DNA of 64,000 nt. Origin: Ruminiclostridium sufflavum DSM 19573 (GTDB lineage Bacteria > Bacillota > Clostridia > Acetivibrionales > DSM-1351). Location of the stretch: NCBI RefSeq assembly GCF_003208175.1, contig NZ_QKMR01000001.1:102502-166501 (forward strand). Reading direction: 5' to 3'. This document shows positions 54,119 to 63,434 of the stretch, one piece after another; the first letter of the stretch is position 1, and each line of letters begins with the position of its first letter. Under the pieces are notes generated by a model. The model worked only from the letters and a program-made list of their open reading frames with translations. It ran no database searches and was not told the origin of the DNA. The translations under genes and the position numbers were made by a program.

Positions 54119-57100
54119 TCCTGTCCACCTCCGTTTTCTTCAAGGCTTGCAGCCAATTCCTGAAGAGTGGGGTTATCAAAAATAGTATCCATTAATATTT
54201 CCTTTTCAAAAGCAAGGCTTAATTTGTTCACCAATTTTATAGCTTGAAGGGAATTCCCTCCGCTTTCGAAAAAGTTGTCCTCTATCATGGCATTCTGGTA
54301 TTCAAGCACTTCCTCCCATATTTTCAGAACTCTTTCCTGAGCCTCCGTTTTCGGACGGCTCCGCTTATTGTCTGCCGGCTGAAGCCTCCTGTCCTTTGTC
54401 AAATCAATAATTTTATTCCTGTCAATTTTACCGTTTACGGAGAGAGGAAGCTCCTCCAGTATCAAAATATCATCGGCAAGCATATAGTCAGGCAGCTTCG
54501 ATTTCATAAGAATACCTATCGTTTCAGCCTTCAGTTCTTTGTCACCCGCAACCGCAAGTATCAGTCTGCTTCCGTTTTTAGTATCAGTGACAGCTGCTGC
54601 ATTCCTTACGCCCTCAAGCTCCTTGACGGTATTCTCAATCTCTCCCAGCTCTACCCTGTATCCGTTTAGCTTGACCTGAGAATCCTGTCTGCCCAAAAAT
54701 TCTATATTGCCGTCTGCCCGGTATTTCCCCATATCGCCTGTGCAATACAAGCGTTCCTTCTTCTCCTCATGCCATATAAATTTTTCCTCAGTTTTTTCCT
54801 TGTCATTCAGATATCCTTTTGCAACCGAAGCTCCGGCTATATACAGCATTCCGGGAACACCCTCCGGGCAGTCCAGCAAAAGAGAGTCCAAGACATAAAA
54901 TCTTTGATTTGCCAGCGGCTTGCCGTAAGGAATACTTTTCCATGTATCCGGTATTTCCTGCGGCACAGGAAAATCATTAGACCAGATTGACGCTTCCGTC
55001 GCACCTCCGAGGGCTATCACCCTAACCCTTTCAAAAGCGGCATAAATTTTTCCGGGCAGTGAGCAAGCTATCCAGTCACCGCTCAGAAAAGCATATCTTA
55101 AATAGCTCCCCTGCAATTTATTACTGCCTTGGTTATATTCTAAAAGCATTTCCATAAATGCCGGAACAGTGTTCCACAGGGTTATTTTTTCACAATTCAT
55201 CAGCTCTGCCCAATGTTCGGGATTCTTTAGCCCTTTGCTGTCAGGTATAACTACCTTTCCGCCTTTTGCCAGCACACCGGAGATATCATATACCGATAAA
55301 TCAAAATGCAGGTTTGAAAGGGCAAGGACAGAATCCTCATGAGTAATGCCGTATTTTGAATTAATATCCGCTATGGTATTGACAGCTCCCCTGTGGGTAA
55401 TCATTACACCCTTTGGAAGCCCTGTGCTGCCGGAGGTATATATGATATATGCAAGCGCATCCGGCTGCTTGCTTTGTATCAGGGCATCCTCCGTACATAT
55501 GCCCACTCCGTCCGCAATGATGCAATCCCATTCATTTATCCACTCATTTTCAAGCAAGAAATCCTTTTTTACCAGAACCCTTTTTGTGTTGCTGTCCTTT
55601 AAAATCTTTTTCAGGCGCTCTGCCGGATTATTTACGTCCAGCGGCAAATATGCCGCACCTGCAAATAATACTCCATATACGGATAAAACCTGTTCCCAGC
55701 CCTTATCCATCAAAACGGCAACCGCTTCCTCCCTCTTGACCTGTCTGCCCAGAAGCTGCCTGCAAATAAACAAAGCCTTTTCCTTCAATTCTCTGTAGGA
55801 AATACGGTAATCCCCGCTGACAACCGCTGTTTTTTCAGGATACAGGGCTGCCGCCTCCAGAAACAATTCATCCAGAGTTTTTTCTGCCAATTCCCGCTTT
55901 GTTTCATTTGCAAGCTGTCTCTCCTTCGAAACAGGTATTTGTACAAGACTGCGGCTTTCCCTGAAAATAATACTTTTATCGGCTGACATCGCCTGCAAAA
56001 GCTCAACATATGCCCTGAACATTTCATCCAGCATACCCGGATGAAAAAGCTCATCAACGGAATCCCAGAACAGGCACAGCTCCCCGTCATACTCCACCAC
56101 CTGATGGTCAAGCCATACCTGAGGTGTCTGGGATACATTATAAACAAGGTCTCCTACCCATTTTCCCTTTTTCCACTGCTCCATACCCAGACCGCTTGTG
56201 AAAACAACCGGCATAACCGAGCTTTTTATATTTTTATTCCTCTTTTTCAATTCACGCTCTACATCAACCGCACTGTAAAGGGTATGGTCCAAATCTCCGG
56301 AAAGCTGTTCCTGCACCCTCCTTGCCCTGCCTGAAAAGCTGTCCTCCCTGCCGTTGCTCATTTCAAGCAGGATTAATGTGGTAAAATCACCTACAAGCTG
56401 CTCTGTCTGAGGATGAAGAGGCTCTCTGTTAAACTGTGTAAGATTTACGGTAAAATCGTCATTTGAACTCCATCTGCGAAGCACCTCACCATATGCCGTA
56501 AGCAAGAGTACGGAAGGAGTCACTCCCATTTCTCCGGCGGTTTGCTTCAGGCAGTCCCATTCCTCACAGCTGAGCACGGTGCTTCTCCTTACAAAGCACT
56601 GATTTTTAATTTCCTCCTCTTTCTTTGCCAAAGGAAGCTCAGGTGCCGCCGGCAATGTGGAAATTCTTTGTGTCCAATACCCTTTATCCCGCTCATAGCG
56701 TTCTGTCCCGGAAATTTTCTCCAGTCCCAGTACATAATCCCTGAAGGATAATTGCAGTACAGGATATTCCTCTTTTTCCTCTCTGTATCTTTCCGCCCAT
56801 TCTCCAAGCAGGCGGAACATGCTCCAGCCGTCAAAAATAAGATTATCAAAGCTGATATGTATTCTTGTTTTTCCTTCCTTCATTACAGTGACCCTTACCT
56901 CAAACAAAGGCCAGATATCTGTTGTTATAACCTGATGGGACAGTCTGCTCCTTATTTCCTCCAGCTCCCTGACGGCATAGGCCTCCTCCTCATTTTCCAG
57001 ATGAAGAGCTTCTATTTTATACTCCGGAACCGTTTTCAGTATCTGCTGCCTTCCATCCGGCAAAATAACGGCTCTCATCATTCCATGATAAGCAATCATA

Positions 57101-60100
57101 CTGTTCCATGCCTTTTGCAGCCTTAAAATATCCACCTCCGTACAGTCCAGCTCAAAATAGCAATGGGTTGAAACCTGCCCCAGCTCATAATAGCCGCTTC
57201 TGCCTATCCAGTATGCCTGCTGTACGCTTGTCAGCGGAAAGGGCTCATTCTCATGCTCCTTATCGGGCACTGCCTGCAGGGTACTTCCCATATCCGAGGC
57301 TTCCCTGCTGTCAGCCGAAAGACTGTCGAGCATCTGTGCCTGCTCCCGTATGGTCACTCTGTCAAATATTTTCCCTATGGAAAGCTCTAAATTAAATTCC
57401 TCCTTAATTCCGGCAATCAGCCTTGTAGCGGTTAGTGAATCCCCTCCCAGCACAAAGTAATTATCATCAATTCCTATCCCGTCCATACAGAAGATCTTAT
57501 TCCACAGCCCAGCCAGCCTCTCCTCGGTGTCTGTCATCCGTACAGGCGCTTTTATGCTTTGCCCTGCCTTCTCCTCCTCAGACTGTCTTAACGCTTTCCT
57601 GTCTATTTTGCCGTTTAAATTCAGCGGAAGCTTATCAATAGCATAATAAATCTTCGGTATCATATATTCAGGCAAGCGCTTGCTTAAATATTCACGTATG
57701 AGCATTTCATCCAGCTCATGCTTCTTTCTGCCGTTCCTTGCAAGGATGATATTGCTGCCGCACAAGCTTCCTTTCTTAGGATAGCAGCTTACCTTTTCAA
57801 ACCCTGCCTCAGATAATTTTGACGCCCACTCCTCCGCCGCCGGCAGGAATATTCCACGCTCACCGCTTTCCAGTACTCTGGCGGTAATTTCCTGCAAGCA
57901 GGTATCCGCTGTAAATTCCGCCATAAAAAGAATTCCTGACGGAGACAGCAGCCGGGAAGCATGCCTGCAGATATCCAGGCTGCAATTTGACCGGTGAAAG
58001 GAATTCACCGCAATAATACAATCATATTCCTGATTTTGCATACCCTCCGGTTCTTGCATATCCAGAGCCTTGAACCTTACAAATGGATATTTTGTCTCCA
58101 ATGCCTGAGCATCGCCGGCAAAAAACAAGGAGGAATCGCCACAGGTATATTCTATTTCCCCGCAGTTGAGAGAAGCCAGTATTTCTTCGGTCACTCTCCT
58201 GTTTCTTGTTCCGTATTCCAATATTCGGAGGTTTTTTCCGTCCTTATTCCTTGCAAAAATTCCAAGCCTCCGTATAAGCTCTTTAATTACAAGGTCATAG
58301 CCGGGAATAAGATTCAGTAAATCATTAGGTGTCAGCCCTCCGTTTTCCATATAGAATATTTCAATAGGTTCTCTTCCTTCGCTTAAAATTTCCGGCAGGT
58401 AGGGCTTCAGCCTTTCCATATAAGCTGCTCCAGCCTCTTCTATCTTTGAATTGCTTTCTTCTTTATTTATACGGGAGGGCAATTTGTAGCCTTCCTCATT
58501 TTTGTCAAGGTATCCCGACTTTGTCAGAGCCTTTAACCAGCTTTTTACTGTCAGCCTTTGGTCCTTAGCAATATTGCACGTTTCAAGTATTTGCTCATAT
58601 GTCAGCACCTTATTGCTGCCGCAAAATGCTCCCAGCGCTGTAAGCGTTTCAAGCATAAGTGAGCAGCTATTTTTATCCGCGGTATCCATAGCCGCTGAAA
58701 ACCGTTCCTTCTGCTGCGGACTGAAATCCACGTCCTCCTGTGACAAGTCCGCCCAAGCCTTATCCTGCTCATCCGCAGGCTCGGAGCATTCCTTATACAA
58801 GGGAGCCTTTCTTTCATTTCCCGTTTCCAGATACGCAATTAAATAATTATCGCCCTCCGTACGCCTGGCGACCTCCACAACCGCATTCCGCACTCCCTCC
58901 ACAGACTTCAGCGCTGCTTCGATTTCACCTAATTCTATCCTGTGTCCCCGGATTTTTACCTGAAAATCCTTTCGTCCAAGGAACTCAATGGTTCCATCCG
59001 GCCAGAACCTTCCCTTATCACCGGTTCTGTACCATCTTCCCATAGCATCCTCAGGAAATTTTTCCTTTGTTAAGGTCTCATCCCCCCGGTATCCTTTGGC
59101 AACTCCGCATCCTCCAATCCACAGCTCGCCTTCAGACCAAAAAGGCGCATCCTCACCGTTATCTGCCACGATGCGGTAGCACTGATTGGACAATGGTCGC
59201 CCGTAAGGTATGGATTTCCAATGCGCAGGCATAGGCAGCTTCACTTCAATATGGTTTGACCAAATGCTTGCCTCGGTGGCACCGCCCATAGAAATAAACC
59301 TGCAGCTCTCTGTCAGCTTATTGACTCTCTCAGGCAAATCCATACCGATCCAGTCTCCTGAAAGCAGCACCTTTCTAAGAGGCAGCATACAGCTATGTGC
59401 CTCAGCCGTAACAAGAAGCATCTCAAGCAGCACAGGAACGGAATTCCAAAGGGTTATACCATATTTTATTACCTGCTCAAGCCAGAAGCCCGCATCCCGG
59501 CTTTTATCCTCCGGTATAAGGACAAGCCTGCCTCCGCTGCCGAGAATACCGAATATATCGTATACAGACAAATCGAAATCGGCGGCCGATACAGCCAAGG
59601 CACTGTCCTTTTCCGATATTTCGTACCTGCTGTTAACATCAGATATTGTATTCCATGCGCTTCCGTGTGAAATTTCCACTCCCTTTGGAAGTCCCGTGGT
59701 GCCCGAGGTCATGATTATGTATGCGGTATCCTCCGGCTTAATATCCGGCATATGCTTCAGCGGTTCTTCCTCCTTCATTTCCTCAAAGGTCCAAACAGTT
59801 GTACCTTCAGGCCATGCAACCGCCTTTTCATGCCCTTTGTCTGTAATTGCATAATATATCCCAGTTTTTTTGTGTATAAGCTTTCTTCTCTCTTCCGGTT
59901 GGTTGAGACTAACCGGCACATAAAAATTACCGGAAAGCAGGATTCCCAAAATTGCGGCAAGCTGCTGCCTTCCTCTTTGAAGCGATACCGCAACCGGACT
60001 TTTTTCAACCTCCTTATTTACAAGAAAGGCCGCTGTCCTCAAGGCTTCCTCTGCCAGTCTGCCGTAAGTGAGAGTTTCTCCCTCTCCTGAGGCTATCAGG

Positions 60101-61785
60101 GCAATTCTATCGGGATATTCCTCCGCAATTCTTATGAAGGCGTTATGCAGGCATTCAGAACCTTTTGGCCTTTTTACTTCACATTCCTTTCTTATAAACT
60201 CCTTCTGATATTCCGGCATTACATCAAACCATTGATTCCAATCCATTTCATACAGCTGATGCAGACAAGCCTCAAAGCCTTTCAGCATATCCTTTATCAT
60301 TCCCTCGGGGAAAAGCTCATCAACGGTATCCCAGGTAAGCATCAGCCCGTTTTCATCCTCATAGGTCTGAAAATCCAGCCATACCTGCGGAGTCTGGGAA
60401 ATCATATATGAAAATTCACCCAGATTTTTTTTGAACTCCGTATTAAGCAAGGGTGTCCCCAGATTGCACGCAAATACAACGGGAGCGGTACTTTGATGCC
60501 CTCCGTGCATTTGAGCCAGATCCCTCTGAACCTGTACTCCGGAATATATTGCATATTTCATATCCTCGTGCATCCTGCTCTGTACAGTGTCTAAAAATTG
60601 CCGGAAGGTCTGATGCTTTCTCAAATCCACTTCCAGCAATAATAAGTTTGTAAAGTCCGCCACCGCATCTTCTATTTCTTTATATTCTGTTTTTCTATTG
60701 AACAGGGGTATATTTATAAGAAAGTTCTTTGTACTGCTCCAGCGTCCGAGAACCATAGCATAAGCAGATAACAGCAGCATAGCCGGAGTGGTGTGTTCCT
60801 GTGCCGCTTTTTGCTGCAGACCGTCCCATATTTCTCTGTCCAGCCTGATTATTCTTCTGAAAAATCTGGTTTGCGTGACCCGAGACGGCTTTCTTGCAAG
60901 CGGAAGCTCCGGTCCTCCCGGCAGACTCCTTAGCCTTTCCCTCCAATATTCCCCGGCTTTTTTCCTGTCCGCCTTTTCCTCTCCGGCCTGCATATCCAAA
61001 TAAGCCGCAAAGCTCCAATCCTTTGAGTTTTCAGGCAAGGCTCTTCCCATATAGGCACAAGCCAAATCACGCAGTAATATTTGCAGACTCTGGACATCGG
61101 CAACCAGCAAATCCAAGTCAAAATGGATGCGTGTTTTCCCCTCGGGCATTATGCTCAAAGTAATTCCCGCCACCTGACCTTCCCTTACGTTTAATTTCCT
61201 GTGGGAAAGGCCTTCGCGTATGTCAAGCAATCTGCCTTCCGCCGCGGAAGCATCGGTCTCACTTCTCAGGTCAATTACTGCAATAGCTTCCGAATACGGC
61301 TTATCCATTATCTCCTGCGTACCGTCCTCCAAAAATCTTGCACGCAGCATAGGATGATGATACTGCACCTGTCTCCATGCCTTTTCCAGTCTTTCCGCCT
61401 CTACTCCCTGTCCGTCAAATTCAAGATATGCATGGCAGCCTATTCCTCCCAGCTCCTGATCCTCTCCGCGCCCTATTTTATAGGCATACTGTACCTCTGT
61501 GAGCGGAAATGGCTTGAAAAGCTCCGCCTTTGCCGCTCTTTCCTGATTAACAGCTTCCTCTTTTTTCTTTTTCCCTGCTTGTATTCTAATCCACCATTCT
61601 GCGAAGGTAGGATGCTCCAATAAATCGCCGAACTGTACCTTGATGCCCTTTTTTCTCCACTGGTTCACAAGTCTCATTACCTGCAGGGAGTTCAAGCCTA
61701 ATTCCAGAAGATTCTGAGAATCGTCAAAGTCTTTGGGAACGGCAAGCTTCTCTATTATCTGGTCTTTAATCTCTCTGTATTCCAT
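54115..61785 (-). CDS. NRPS: ArCP-Cy-A(E)-PCP-Cy-A-PCP, loading and first two modules
   Basis: A 2556-residue synthetase resembling HMWP2/PchE extended by a module. In order: aryl carrier with Ser33 in GLNSLQVMRL; Cy1 with DLLVADVQS (about 223); A1 with TSGTTGLPKG (about 692) and a cysteine code (DLYNLSMIW); a methyltransferase-like insert with degenerate SAM loop LEYGTRNRRVT (about 1190), probably an epimerase domain; PCP1 with LGGDSLTATRL (about 1448); Cy2 with DNLIFDGWS (about 1650); A2 with TSGSTGLPKG (about 2118), cysteine-like code (DLYNFSLIW) and no insert; PCP2 with GGNSLQAIKL (about 2510). Salicylate is loaded on the ArCP by the ligase encoded just upstream, and two cysteines are added and cyclised. 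Confidence 0.94.
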   Translation of the reverse strand: MEYREIKDQIIEKLAVPKDFDDSQNLLELGLNSLQVMRLVNQWRKKGIKVQFGDLLEHPTFAEWWIRIQAGKKKKEEAVNQERAAKAELFKPFPLTEVQYAYKIGRGEDQELGGIGCHAYLEFDGQGVEAERLEKAWRQVQYHHPMLRARFLEDGTQEIMDKPYSEAIAVIDLRSETDASAAEGRLLDIREGLSHRKLNVREGQVAGITLSIMPEGKTRIHFDLDLLVADVQSLQILLRDLACAYMGRALPENSKDWSFAAYLDMQAGEEKADRKKAGEYWRERLRSLPGGPELPLARKPSRVTQTRFFRRIIRLDREIWDGLQQKAAQEHTTPAMLLLSAYAMVLGRWSSTKNFLINIPLFNRKTEYKEIEDAVADFTNLLLLEVDLRKHQTFRQFLDTVQSRMHEDMKYAIYSGVQVQRDLAQMHGGHQSTAPVVFACNLGTPLLNTEFKKNLGEFSYMISQTPQVWLDFQTYEDENGLMLTWDTVDELFPEGMIKDMLKGFEACLHQLYEMDWNQWFDVMPEYQKEFIRKECEVKRPKGSECLHNAFIRIAEEYPDRIALIASGEGETLTYGRLAEEALRTAAFLVNKEVEKSPVAVSLQRGRQQLAAILGILLSGNFYVPVSLNQPEERRKLIHKKTGIYYAITDKGHEKAVAWPEGTTVWTFEEMKEEEPLKHMPDIKPEDTAYIIMTSGTTGLPKGVEISHGSAWNTISDVNSRYEISEKDSALAVSAADFDLSVYDIFGILGSGGRLVLIPEDKSRDAGFWLEQVIKYGITLWNSVPVLLEMLLVTAEAHSCMLPLRKVLLSGDWIGMDLPERVNKLTESCRFISMGGATEASIWSNHIEVKLPMPAHWKSIPYGRPLSNQCYRIVADNGEDAPFWSEGELWIGGCGVAKGYRGDETLTKEKFPEDAMGRWYRTGDKGRFWPDGTIEFLGRKDFQVKIRGHRIELGEIEAALKSVEGVRNAVVEVARRTEGDNYLIAYLETGNERKAPLYKECSEPADEQDKAWADLSQEDVDFSPQQKERFSAAMDTADKNSCSLMLETLTALGAFCGSNKVLTYEQILETCNIAKDQRLTVKSWLKALTKSGYLDKNEEGYKLPSRINKEESNSKIEEAGAAYMERLKPYLPEILSEGREPIEIFYMENGGLTPNDLLNLIPGYDLVIKELIRRLGIFARNKDGKNLRILEYGTRNRRVTEEILASLNCGEIEYTCGDSSLFFAGDAQALETKYPFVRFKALDMQEPEGMQNQEYDCIIAVNSFHRSNCSLDICRHASRLLSPSGILFMAEFTADTCLQEITARVLESGERGIFLPAAEEWASKLSEAGFEKVSCYPKKGSLCGSNIILARNGRKKHELDEMLIREYLSKRLPEYMIPKIYYAIDKLPLNLNGKIDRKALRQSEEEKAGQSIKAPVRMTDTEERLAGLWNKIFCMDGIGIDDNYFVLGGDSLTATRLIAGIKEEFNLELSIGKIFDRVTIREQAQMLDSLSADSREASDMGSTLQAVPDKEHENEPFPLTSVQQAYWIGRSGYYELGQVSTHCYFELDCTEVDILRLQKAWNSMIAYHGMMRAVILPDGRQQILKTVPEYKIEALHLENEEEAYAVRELEEIRSRLSHQVITTDIWPLFEVRVTVMKEGKTRIHISFDNLIFDGWSMFRLLGEWAERYREEKEEYPVLQLSFRDYVLGLEKISGTERYERDKGYWTQRISTLPAAPELPLAKKEEEIKNQCFVRRSTVLSCEEWDCLKQTAGEMGVTPSVLLLTAYGEVLRRWSSNDDFTVNLTQFNREPLHPQTEQLVGDFTTLILLEMSNGREDSFSGRARRVQEQLSGDLDHTLYSAVDVERELKKRNKNIKSSVMPVVFTSGLGMEQWKKGKWVGDLVYNVSQTPQVWLDHQVVEYDGELCLFWDSVDELFHPGMLDEMFRAYVELLQAMSADKSIIFRESRSLVQIPVSKERQLANETKRELAEKTLDELFLEAAALYPEKTAVVSGDYRISYRELKEKALFICRQLLGRQVKREEAVAVLMDKGWEQVLSVYGVLFAGAAYLPLDVNNPAERLKKILKDSNTKRVLVKKDFLLENEWINEWDCIIADGVGICTEDALIQSKQPDALAYIIYTSGSTGLPKGVMITHRGAVNTIADINSKYGITHEDSVLALSNLHFDLSVYDISGVLAKGGKVVIPDSKGLKNPEHWAELMNCEKITLWNTVPAFMEMLLEYNQGSNKLQGSYLRYAFLSGDWIACSLPGKIYAAFERVRVIALGGATEASIWSNDFPVPQEIPDTWKSIPYGKPLANQRFYVLDSLLLDCPEGVPGMLYIAGASVAKGYLNDKEKTEEKFIWHEEKKERLYCTGDMGKYRADGNIEFLGRQDSQVKLNGYRVELGEIENTVKELEGVRNAAAVTDTKNGSRLILAVAGDKELKAETIGILMKSKLPDYMLADDILILEELPLSVNGKIDRNKIIDLTKDRRLQPADNKRSRPKTEAQERVLKIWEEVLEYQNAMIEDNFFESGGNSLQAIKLVNKLSLAFEKEILMDTIFDNPTLQELAASLEENGGGQE

Positions 61786-61799
61786 AGCTTTACCTCATT

Positions 61800-63398
61800 T
61801 TATTTATTTGATACCGCCATATCTGCCAGCACCTTCTTATCTATCTTGCCCACACTGGTAAGAGGCCAGAACTCCAATATCTCCAATTGGTCCGGATATT
61901 TATATGCCGCAACCCCCAGCTCCTGCAAATAACGGTGTATTTCCCCCAGCTCAAGGCTTTCTCCGTCCTCGGCCAATATAAAAGCGCAGCTCCTGTTTCC
62001 CAGAACCTCATCTTTAACACCTACGACAGCAGCCTCCTTGATTTTTCCGTACCTGCACAAATACGCCTCTATCTCGGCAGGCAATATTTTTTCTCCCGCC
62101 CTGTTAATCTGCTCCTTAATTCTGCCGCCCATACGCAGGTTTCCTTCCCCTGTACGCATGGCACGGTCGCCGGTGCGGTAAAAGCCGTCGGAGGTAAAGC
62201 TCGTTTCATTTGCCTCGTCTGCCATATAATATGCATCAATGGTATAAGGCCCTCTTGACAAAAGCTCTCCATACTCCCCGTCCTTGACCTCTTTGCCGCT
62301 TTCATCCACAATTCGTATTTCATCCGCCGGTGAAACAGGAGTCCCCTGACACCTTGCAACAATCCCGTCACTATCCTCCAAGCCTGTAAAGCAAAGCAGC
62401 CCTTCGGCTGTTCCGAAAACCTGCATAAGCTTGCACGGCCACTCAGCAATAATTCTGTCTGCCAGAGTATCCTCCAGCAAAGCACCTCCAACCTGCAATA
62501 TTTTAAGGCTCGATATATCATATTCCTCATCAAGCTCCAGCATTTCCATGCAAACTGTAACCATTGCCGGCACTAAAGCTGTAATTGTCACCTTTTCTTC
62601 AGTTATCAGCGACAAAATTTCATCGGGGCTTGTATTTGCACAAAGCACCACTTTTCCTCCCTTATCAAGGGTGCCCAGCAGTCCCGGGCAGCAAAGGGGA
62701 AAATTATGAGCAACCGGCAGGGAAGCAAGATAGACGCTGTTTTCATTCATGCGGCATCGCTTTGCCGACATTCTGGCATTGTACAGGTAATCCGCATGAG
62801 TTCTTGGAATTAATTTAGGAATGCCTGTAGTGCCTCCCGACAGAAGCAGAAAGGCAGTACTATAGCCGTCAACCTCCGGCAGCTCCCTTTTTTCACCCTC
62901 TATAGCCGTCAATTCCTCCTTGTTTTCCTGCTTTCCGTCTATAATAACATGCTCCAGAAAATCATATTTCTCCTCAAGCATTTTAGCCATAGGCATATAA
63001 TCATATCCAAGATATTTGTCTGCGGTAATATAAGCAACGGGCCTTGCCAGCTCCATGATTCCGCTCAGCTCCGCTTCCCTGTGTGCAGGCAGTGCCATAA
63101 TCGGAACCGCTCCCGCCTTCGCCAGTGCAAAAGCGGCAATTACAAAGGAGATTCGGTTTGGAAGCTGCACAAGAACCTTTTTACCGTTGCCGATGCCTCT
63201 GTCCAGAAACCCGTATGCCATTTTTTCCGCCTTTTCATTTAATTCCCTGTATGTAATTTCTCCATTCTCATCACTTACCGCCGTATTGTCTCCGTATCCG
63301 TCCGCCCATATTTCCAGCTGACGCCCAAGAGGCATCCTGTTCCAGCCTTCCAGACCTTCATACTGCTCAAGCTTTTTTATATATCTTTTGTTCTGCAT
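61800..63398 (-). CDS. Salicyl-AMP ligase (YbtE/PchD/DhbE family)
   Basis: Aryl acid-activating enzyme that adenylates salicylate and transfers it to the ArCP of the next protein. Of about 532 residues, it has P-loop LLSGGTTGIPKLIPRTH (about 188), the aryl-acid pocket PVAHNFPL with the Asn typical of salicylate/dihydroxybenzoate ligases, YRTGD, and the C-terminal LTSVGKIDKK lysine. The ATG at 63398 or a GTG at 63404 may be the start; GGAGG lies before both. Salicylate rather than dihydroxybenzoate is supported by the salicylate synthase in the operon and absence of entA/entB-like genes. Confidence 0.93.
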   Translation of the reverse strand: MQNKRYIKKLEQYEGLEGWNRMPLGRQLEIWADGYGDNTAVSDENGEITYRELNEKAEKMAYGFLDRGIGNGKKVLVQLPNRISFVIAAFALAKAGAVPIMALPAHREAELSGIMELARPVAYITADKYLGYDYMPMAKMLEEKYDFLEHVIIDGKQENKEELTAIEGEKRELPEVDGYSTAFLLLSGGTTGIPKLIPRTHADYLYNARMSAKRCRMNENSVYLASLPVAHNFPLCCPGLLGTLDKGGKVVLCANTSPDEILSLITEEKVTITALVPAMVTVCMEMLELDEEYDISSLKILQVGGALLEDTLADRIIAEWPCKLMQVFGTAEGLLCFTGLEDSDGIVARCQGTPVSPADEIRIVDESGKEVKDGEYGELLSRGPYTIDAYYMADEANETSFTSDGFYRTGDRAMRTGEGNLRMGGRIKEQINRAGEKILPAEIEAYLCRYGKIKEAAVVGVKDEVLGNRSCAFILAEDGESLELGEIHRYLQELGVAAYKYPDQLEILEFWPLTSVGKIDKKVLADMAVSNK

Positions 63399-63434
63399 TA
63401 TCACTAATCCTCCATTCCCGGTTCCTCGTTTTTT

